Part shown: in pieces, positions 58,901 to 64,000 of the stretch
How the letters are laid out: the number at the start of each line of letters is the position of its first letter
Numbering within the stretch: the stretch's first letter is position 1
DNA from: Dichetophora obliterata
Taxonomy: Eukaryota > Arthropoda > Insecta > Diptera > Sciomyzidae
Assembly (NCBI GenBank): GCA_963920525.1
Contig: OY986439.1
Location: forward strand, 44,174,193 to 44,238,192
Direction: 5' to 3'
DNA length: 64,000 nt
Position numbers and translations under genes: made by a program
Notes under the pieces: model-generated
Database searches by the model: none
Told to the model about the DNA's origin: nothing
The model's input: only the letters and a program-made list of their open reading frames with translations

Positions 58901-59794
58901 TTGCGTTTTGTTGGAACGAAAGTCGACATGTTCACAGAGAAAAAAATATATGTTGTTTACACTTCAGTGGAATGACACATACTAAAAAATGAAGCTTAGA
59001 CAATGTGCTTTAAAATGAATATAGTCACAGGTGTGCCCGATGCGATCTATTGATAGTTACGCCATCTCTTAGAAAACCTTTAAAACTAATTCCAACCTCC
59101 AATACATTAAATTTTCCATATTTACGTCGTTTCAGCGTGCTGCTCATCACTGCCGCAAACCGCTTATCAATGCTGGAGATGGCGTTGGTGAACATCCTAC
59201 ACAAGCGCTGCTCGATATCTTTACAATACGCGAAGAAATCGGTACCGTTAATGGACTCACTATCACCATGGTGGGCGATTTAAAACATGGACGAACTGTG
59301 CACTCCTTGGCACGCTTACTAACACTCTATAATGTGACGCTTCAATATGTCAGCCCCGATAATCTCGGCATGCCCGACCACATTGTGCACTACCTCAACT
59401 CAAAGGGTATTAGTCAAAAAACTCTGAAGAACATTGAAGAGGCTTTACCGACTACAGATGTGCTGTACATGACACGTATACAAAAGGAACGTTTTACTAA
59501 CGAAGAGGAATATCAAAGGGTATACTTAAACTTTACTTAACTGAAGACGATTGTTTTTAGCGAGTATCATTAACTTGTTGTTCTTATTTACAGTCCTGTG
59601 GCCAGCTTGTAATCACATCTAAGCTAATGGCACATGCCAATCGACGCACCATTGTGATGCATCCGCTACCCAGAGTAAATGAGATCAGTAAAGATTTCGA
59701 TTCCGATCCACGTGCTGTCTACTTCCGTCAGGCCGAATATGGCATGTATATTCGCATGGCGCTACTGGCCATGGTTGTAGGTTGCCGCAATTGA
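37989..59794 (+). CDS. r: CAD / rudimentary: GATase-CPSase-DHOase-ATCase
   Basis: This is the multifunctional enzyme for the first three steps of pyrimidine synthesis: carbamoyl phosphate, carbamoyl aspartate and dihydroorotate. Exons are 37989-38970, 39036-42028, 42088-42192, 48175-48314, 48378-50265, 59136-59519 and 59594-59794. They total 6693 nt, 2230 residues, with all phases consistent. GATase: nucleophile Cys258 in GICLGHQLL, His342 and Glu344 in QFHPEH. CPSase: two ATP-grasp halves, about 390-1320. Allosteric region: GARRVSAF, with Ser1409 in a PKA-type RRxS site matching Ser1406 of mammalian CAD. DHOase: His1474 and His1476 in HVHLRDPG, Lys1559 in GLKMYLND, and FATDHAPHT. ATCase, about 1922-2230: STRTS from residue 1977, [16 protein letters not shown] and HPLPRVNE. 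Intron 5 separates HPEPGAVT from RAAHH. The enzyme is cytosolic in flies and mammals. No internal stop or frameshift was seen. Confidence 0.99.
42775..43351. mobile_element. hAT-like MITE with GTTCRTT-type repeats
   Basis: The ends are inverted copies of AGGCTTGG (left ATAGGCTTGG, right CCAAGCCTA). The flanks TTCTTTAA (42768-42775) and TTCTTTAT (43352-43359) match at 7 of 8 bases, consistent with an 8-bp hAT target duplication. The interior has many TAGTTCGTT/GAACTAGTTCA motifs in both orientations, so the element can fold back. No coding sequence was seen. Confidence 0.7.
43631..47535 (-). CDS. Mab-21-domain protein nested antisense in CAD intron 3
   Basis: Exons on the minus strand are 47535-47156, 46738-46607, 46542-44757 and 44689-43631. 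They total 3357 nt, 1118 residues; splice sites and phases all agree. The start is the first ATG. It gives [12 protein letters not shown], with Gly2 and Cys3 in an N-myristoylation/palmitoylation-like context, so membrane attachment is likely. A basic coiled segment follows ([20 protein letters not shown], about 40-70). An acidic run ([12 protein letters not shown]) lies near 340. The Mab-21 core, about 449-640, has [53 protein letters not shown] and [13 protein letters not shown]. Mab-21 proteins share the cGAS-like nucleotidyltransferase fold, but I cannot confirm the catalytic metal residues. The C-terminal 350 residues look disordered, with a predicted coiled segment near 790. AATAAA on the minus strand at 43479-43474 may end the transcript. 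Confidence 0.93.
47680..48174. other. Intron 3 end, 5' flank of the nested gene
   Basis: A TCAGTT initiator match lies on the minus strand near 47608. No downstream DPE fits, so the start site of the nested gene is unresolved. Confidence 0.3.
50710..51600. repeat. Dispersed repeat with (GTCT)n and 150-bp tandem units
   Basis: TATCCGATTTCGATATGTCC-type sequence ends in GTCTGTCTGTCTGTCTGCC at 50866-50887. CTACCTCCCATACAAAGT recurs near 50996, 51140, 51297 and 51455 at about 150-bp steps. This is the reverse complement of the GTATGGGAGGT block at 1-500, so it belongs to the same family in inverse orientation. Confidence 0.65.
51600..52430. other. T-rich intronic DNA, nothing recognised
   Basis: Short T-rich phrases such as TTTTTTAGGT repeat at 52000-52140 and again at 52670-52790. 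No coding motifs were found. Confidence 0.4.
52440..52600 (+). pseudogene. hAT transposase dimerisation-domain remnant
   Basis: One frame reads [20 protein letters not shown] then [10 protein letters not shown]. It matches the conserved C-terminal motif of hAT transposases (a Ser-rich start, E..FS.YK, then L.DNRRSF). Stops lie on both sides and no TIRs were found. It is a fragment only. Confidence 0.75.
52990..53065. repeat. Simple repeat (CTACCCTACT)n-like
   Basis: Runs of CCTACTCTACC and CCCTAC alternate over about 60 bp. It is a simple sequence without other content. Confidence 0.8.
53669..54610. mobile_element. Inverted-repeat element with multiple GGTAATGTCGTGCA boxes
   Basis: TIRs TAGAGTAGAGGGGGGTAATG (left) and TAGTGTAGAAGGGGGTAATG (right, reverse complement) continue into TCGTGCA. 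TA flanks both ends (53667-53668 and 54611-54612). The 15-mer GGGGTAATGTCGTGCA or close variants occur about seven times: near 53680, 53840, 53880, 54240, 54265, 54568 and 54585, in both orientations. No transposase was seen. Multiple sub-terminal boxes are typical of transposase binding sites. Confidence 0.7.
55040..55390. repeat. Tandem repeat, unit 100-128 bp, three copies
   Basis: AATCACATTTTTGAATC begins units near 55040, 55168 and 55268. Each contains AAATGAGTATGAATAAGTATA-like and GTAGTTTCCAAA phrases. No coding content was found. Confidence 0.7.
55500..57390 (+). pseudogene. Non-LTR retrotransposon (I/R1/LOA-like) RT and RNase H remnant
   Basis: The pieces are [57 protein letters not shown] with catalytic [19 protein letters not shown] and [19 protein letters not shown]. 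The last two are an RNase H domain, which places it in the I/R1/LOA group. There are frameshifts and stops throughout. The 3' end is the telomere-like CCACCTAACCTAACCTAA at about 57372. It lies in CAD intron 5 in the same orientation as CAD. Confidence 0.88.
57820..59102 (-). mobile_element. mariner (DD34D), 1.28 kb, adjacent to CAD exon 6
   Basis: TIRs TTGGGGGTTGGAATTAATTT (left) and TTGGAGGTTGGAATTAGTTT (right, reverse complement) are flanked by TA at 57818-57819 and 59103-59104. The length is normal for a mariner. Its right end lies only 33 bp from the first base of CAD exon 6 (59136). The transposase is on the minus strand. Confidence 0.92.
57896..58929 (-). pseudogene. mariner transposase, frameshifted
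   Basis: From the ATG at 58929 ([14 protein letters not shown]) the pieces run [53 protein letters not shown] (first Asp), [11 protein letters not shown] (second Asp) and [16 protein letters not shown] (third Asp, in PSDYHLF). This is a classical mariner DD34D signature. The frame shifts at least twice, near 58680 and 58400. It is inactive. Confidence 0.9.
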
Positions 59795-59952
59795 GTGTGC
59801 CATGTAAAGAGCCTGTGGCTATGCATTTGATAAAAGACACACCGTGATGTTTTTAAAACATTCTTTAAATTTTATTTCATTGTATTTCAAAATGATATTT
59901 TATACTTTTATAATATCTACTACAGTATGTGATAGACTAACTTTATATTGCT

Positions 59953-59958
59953 AATAAA
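59953..59958 (+). terminator. r: Poly(A) signal AATAAA for rudimentary
   Basis: This is the first AATAAA after the stop codon at 59794, 159 bp downstream. It gives a short 3' UTR of normal fly size. Confidence 0.65.
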
Positions 59959-59999
59959 CTTTAAGTTTATGTGAAAAAAGTAACTTTTGCATCAAATTT

Positions 60000-60600
60000 G
60001 TGTTGGTCAGCTAGTATAAAGATATTACATTTTCATGGACATAATGATTTTTAAACAGTATTTCATTGTAACAAAAACTCAACAAATATTTTTTCAGCGA
60101 CAATACACAAGTAAATATTTTTTTCTGCATAGATTTTGAAGAACATCACATTTTTACGATTGATTAAAAAATTCAAACAATTTCATTTGAAATGTTATAA
60201 ATACATTTGATGATTTAAATATTAAAAACCTATTTTTCGCTAAAAGAATGCTTACGTTAGTATATTTGCTGTATATAGAACTTTATATATATATTTTCTA
60301 GTAGTGAGTAAAACCTCAAAGTATGCTAAATTTGATATTTTTTGTACAGATGTTTGCACACATTGTTACAGCTTAAATTAGAAAATATTTCTTAAAAATT
60401 AAACTAAAACAAACTACTACTAAATATCTTTAATTTTCTAGTGGTTTCTCTAATTTGCTAAATTTAACTAGTTTTTTGCACAAACAAAAGTGCGTCACTC
60501 AAAGTTTGTTTGCTCAGTCTTTAGGTTAACAATACACATAATTTCAGTATTAAATAAATTCAGATACTTGAAACATATCCTATTACTTTTTTTTTTAAAA
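60000..60600. other. AT-rich DNA between convergent genes
   Basis: No supported gene. An A/T-rich stretch separates the rudimentary poly(A) site from the last codon of the minus-strand gene. Open frames here are shadows. Confidence 0.5.
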
Positions 60601-60603
60601 AAA

Positions 60604-61151
60604 CTAATATCTTTCCATATCAATAATGGTCTCTTTGGCTGCCGATGGTTCATTCCTGACCACATTCTGTTGTCTCTTTTTGCGGAGACTTCCGCTGAGA
60701 TTCAACTCACTGCCAATAAATGCTGTATTGATATTTCCCTCAAAATTCCCGTTCGATATGCAGGAGATCGAAACTAGGCGTGGTTTAGTATCAGCGTCAT
60801 CGTTCAGCGTATCTTTGGTTATGCTCGAGCCTCTGCGTAGTAAACTCAGGAGTGAAAAACGCTTTGTGCTTATGCTATCATCTCCAATTGCTGATGTTTG
60901 TCTCGCAATGCTTTCCTTGAATTGCATTGAGGCAGGACAATTTTTACAATTCTTTAATCTGCAATAGAGTTAATTTGTAGAATAACTTTAGTTTTTATTG
61001 CTTTATTTTTTCTTAACATACCTGCGGCTCTTCTTGCAGCCTATAATTGAGGCCAATATCGATAGTATAATTATGGCTGCCAGAAGTCCTGACATGCCTG
61101 CAATCACTGTCATCATACCGTGTGGCTGGCCATCCGAGGTTACTTTGGTAA
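60604..61151 (-). CDS. Membrane protein, last two exons (partial)
   Basis: Exons on the minus strand are 61151-61022 and 60958-60604. Splice sites and phases fit: phase 2 joins KKSR to RLKNCKNC. The first exon encodes TSDGQPHGMMTVIAGMSG then LLAAIIILSILASIIG, a single membrane-spanning segment. The Cys-Lys-Lys that follows is a typical cytoplasmic stop-transfer. The tail is about 125 residues, Ser-rich and basic (RRGSSITKDT, GSLRKKRQQN), ending in IDMERY and a stop. The extracellular part lies off this pair of exons, perhaps beyond the window edge. It looks like a type I receptor-like protein. I cannot name the family. It converges on rudimentary. Confidence 0.75.
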
Positions 61152-61159
61152 CTGCAAAG

Positions 61160-62690
61160 AAAAGAATAAAATATTTTTAATTTCAAACAAAATGATAAAG
61201 AAAAATGTATTGATGGGTTGTTAAGATTTCAAAAAAGACTTTAAATTTTCTACCTTAAAAAATTTATTCAAAAAAATATTTTAAAAAGAAAAAACAGATG
61301 CGTCCCTGGGCACACGAGAGAAGCGAAGCTTTTTCGCAGTTTCATAAGTTTGATAATTTAATGGTTTTTAAAAAAAAAAACTTTTTAAATTAAAAAATTG
61401 TAAGTACCATAATGTTAACTAAAAAAAATAATATTCCCACCAGTAAATTTTATTACCTTGCATTTTTATTTTACATTAATTTTTAATAATTTTTGTAAAT
61501 GTTAATGAAATTAATTGTTTTTAATATCTAAAATATCAAACGTATATTATATAGATGTAATGTTATCGATATTTTTAGCAAATATTACAGCAATAGTTGT
61601 CCTAATCGTGTTGTGCAAATATTTGGATCGCTTATCATTCGCAATTATATTTATCAAAACGTCATTGTTTAAGGCCTATAATTTTTATGAAAATGATTTT
61701 TTTTTATATTTCAATAGTATAGGCTTTCTGACGTTATTTTCACTTCTACAGACGTTTTAGTATGTGTCGAGCCACAGTGTTTCGTCTACATTCATTCTCT
61801 TTAGACTTATTTATCTCGAAACTACTTTTTTTGGCATGGTGTTGTAGAAAAAACAAAAACTATTCAGCCGAATAATAGGCTATCACTGGAACTAGAATCA
61901 AAGTTTTATTTCAAAAACATAGTATATTTTACACTTAATAATCGGTAGAAAACAAGCTGTTTTAAGAACTCAATTTTCAAAAGCACGTCATTCAGTCAAT
62001 TTTCAATATTTTTTTTCTAGTGCCAGCCATCTCGACTCTCACTCCTGCTTCAAAGCACTACTCATAGATTGTATTCGACCCAATTAACATAAGAAATGAT
62101 CGAGGCATCTTACGTATAGTCGTGGCAGCACTTCTGCTGGCCTCTTAAGTCGTATCTTAAAAATTCGAATTATTTTTGATTTAGTTTCCTTTTTAAAAAC
62201 ATATACAAGAAATACTTAACATTGAAAATGCAATTAACTGTGCCGATTTGTAAGCGATTTCTTATTCTGAACTTCACAATATTGAGCTGGCTAAACGCTC
62301 GTTCAACATAAGCGTTTAACCAAGGCTATGATAAAAGGTGCAGTGAAAATTTTGTCAGTTCCTAAAAAAAAATTGCAGATGTATCCTTATATTGAAGTTG
62401 TTCAAACAAAAATCACTTGTATTATATACATTATTCTATTGAAAGAGGTTTTTTCGATACTGATATAATATTTTCAAAATATGGTCAACGTTGCAACCAT
62501 AAATTCCAAAAAAGATTAAATATTTTCCTTTACTGCTTTAAAAACAATGTTAACGGAGAGGTGCTCAATGATCTTCAATGCAATAAAATTTAAGCTAAAT
62601 TTAATAAAGACTAAGTAAAAATCCGCTGAAAATTCCGCCAGCGGATTTTTTTTTACTTTATCTGATTTATCGGGAAATCCGCTGATCTGG
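61160..62690. other. AT-rich DNA, probably intron of the membrane-protein gene
   Basis: No coding exon with splice support was found. The 81-codon frame at 61515-61760 is hydrophobic because of AT-rich composition and has no splice partners. Confidence 0.45.
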
Positions 62691-63230
62691 CAACAGTGCC
62701 TCTTCTCGATGATATATGCGCGCAGTAGACATACATCTCCAACTCTATGCGTGCGGCTGCTGAAGAGGTGATTGGCTACCACCGCCCTCGCCGAAACTAG
62801 TGGTATGACCAGGACTGTCGCGACGCCACTGAATAGAAAGGCGTCGCCTGCAAAGTAACCCCGCAGTCGGTTGTAACGCGCGCTGCTAAGGAGCGAAACA
62901 AGAAGAAGAGAAGGGAAGAGAGACGTATTTTAAGGCGGAAAAAAAGAGAGGCAGAAAAACGCGAGCATGAGAAGCTTGAGATGTATGGCGACAGGAATGA
63001 GGCTCGAAAATTTTTCGAGAAAATAAGACGCCTTGCCGATGGTCTTACAACCGGGGCCTCTTCCTGCAAGGATGAAAACGGGAATCTAGTGACAGATATC
63101 CAGAGTACACTGACCCCAGCAGCGGATTTGCCAGTGGCTACCATAGAACTAATACAGAATAAATTACCAGGTAAGGAAGCATTACTTTTTTCAAAAAGTA
63201 ATGCGTCTGCATATAGCAGAAGTAATTAAC
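62690..63230 (+). pseudogene. RTE-type retrotransposon fragment
   Basis: One frame reads WYDQDCRDATE, then TRAAKERNKKKRREERRILR and RKKREAEKREHEKLEMYGDR, then NEARKFFEKIRRLADG and SCKDENGNLVTDIQS. This is the linker between endonuclease and RT typical of RTE/BovB-like elements. Two TAG stops lie near 62800-62840, and after DIQS the element is deleted into a short downstream piece (IELIQNKLPG). The GC content is higher than its surroundings. Confidence 0.85.
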
Positions 63231-63239
63231 TCATACCTC

Positions 63240-63800
63240 ATTACCTGTTATGTATTGTAGCATACAAGGAAAAGTAATGCAGTGATTTTGATAACTTAAT
63301 ACAAGTTGTATGTTACTCCATAACTTCTAGGTAATGCTGAAGGGAGGCGATCACTTACCTCCTGTCTCATTCAATGTTAAATGTAAGGCCTTTTATGCAT
63401 AGTAAGGTAATATAGTCGGAAGTAAGGGTCATTACAAGGTAATTGATGCTTCATATATTCGGAATATATTCCATCCGCTACTGGGACGTTATGGAGAGAA
63501 CACTTCTCTATCTTCACTATGATAGCTCACATTGATATCATTGCAGCATTCTCCAGATTAGAAAGAGAGTCAAGTCGAATGGGTTTGGCAGTGAATACAT
63601 GGTTAAAAATCTTGGAATAAATTTTAGTCCAGCTAAAATACTACTGCATATTTTTAACCTTGAGGTTTTTAAACTTTCACAAATACCAAACCATAATTAA
63701 AACTTTTCTGCACTAAAATTTAAACCAAAGAAATATTGCAATGCTGAAACTCAATATTAGGCTATTTGGTTTATATGCTTGTTTATTGTTTTCGTTTCGT
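63240..63800. other. AT-rich DNA with small hairpin
   Basis: GCATTACTTTTT and AAAAAGTAATGC near 63179-63203 form a short palindrome, and AGGTAA/TTACCT phrases recur to 63440. No gene was found. Confidence 0.4.
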
Positions 63801-63862
63801 ATAGCGCAATAGCCCAGTGGTTAACGTAGTGAGCTTAACTCTCTAACCGGCCAATTTTTGTT
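63800..63862 (+). repeat. tRNA-like A-box sequence (SINE head)
   Basis: TAGCCCAGTGGTTAACG at 63811 matches the tRNA A box (TRGCNNAGTGG). No B box follows within 50 bp, so this is half of a Pol III promoter, probably a truncated SINE. Confidence 0.4.
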
Positions 63863-64000
63863 TTTGATACAAAAATTATCTTAAACTAATTTTGGGTCGA
63901 GAAACACGAATCTGAAATCATATTTTCAAAAAAGTGAACAGATAACCTTCCATGTGTGAATTCATCTACCCCGCCTTTAGGGGGACTTGCCTGTTTACGT

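Larger units (their letters stand above)
50266..59135. other. r: CAD intron 5, 8.87 kb, splits the ATCase domain
   Basis: This is bounded by GTAAGT at 50266 and GTCGTTTCAG ending at 59135. It is filled by satellite repeats, a hAT remnant, an inverted-repeat element, a retrotransposon fragment and a mariner, listed below. Retention would add four residues (VSRK) plus Ser and then a stop, truncating the ATCase domain. Confidence 0.95.

Noticed and set aside
61515..61760. 81-codon hydrophobic open frame
   Set aside because: AT-rich codons give hydrophobic residues by chance, and it has no splice sites, homologues known to me, or promoter.

Overview
This is AT-rich nuclear DNA from a higher (cyclorrhaphan) fly. 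The protein-coding exons are split by short introns with GT..AG borders. The centrepiece is the fly CAD gene (rudimentary): GATase, CPSase, DHOase and ATCase in one polypeptide, with a predicted length of 2230 residues, close to fly and mammalian CAD. The rest is packed with dipteran repeat types: mariner, Tc1, PIF/Harbinger, hAT, gypsy, non-LTR elements and long tandem satellites. I saw no bacterial, phage, plasmid or CRISPR sequence. The species cannot be fixed from the sequence alone.

Layout. 1-2400: tandem repeats. 3032-4203: a three-exon gene for a 288-residue protein I do not recognise. 4764-8668: a Harbinger-type MITE, a nearly intact mariner with two in-frame stops, a near-perfect 64-bp-arm hairpin, and a decayed Harbinger element with its transposase. 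9-14.9 kb: mostly AT-rich DNA with a 1.95-kb inverted-repeat element built from two opposed satellite arrays. 15091-17324: a gene joining an N-terminal winged helix to a nucleoside-phosphorylase fold, with an optional in-frame 57-bp exon encoding a nuclear-localisation-like basic cluster. 18-28.3 kb: repeats, foldbacks, two nested Harbinger-type elements and gypsy fragments. 28.8 kb: an Inr+DPE core promoter that I propose starts the rudimentary transcript. 29-37.9 kb would then be its leader intron, holding a Tc1 element and two non-LTR remnants in opposite orientations.

37989-59794: the CAD coding region in seven exons. Intron 3 (42193-48174) holds a hAT-like MITE and a complete four-exon gene on the opposite strand, encoding a predicted 1118-residue Mab-21-domain protein that begins Met-Gly-Cys. 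Intron 5 (50266-59135) splits the ATCase domain and is full of transposon debris. It ends with a mariner copy only 33 bp from the next exon. 60604-61151: the last two exons of a membrane protein on the minus strand, convergent with CAD. The right end is intron or intergenic DNA with an RTE-type retrotransposon fragment and a tRNA-like SINE head.

How the genes relate: CAD performs the first three steps of pyrimidine synthesis. The upstream phosphorylase-fold gene may also act on nucleosides, but I see no evidence that the two are functionally linked. Every predicted splice pattern below was checked for reading-frame closure by counting exon lengths. No expression data or database search was available.
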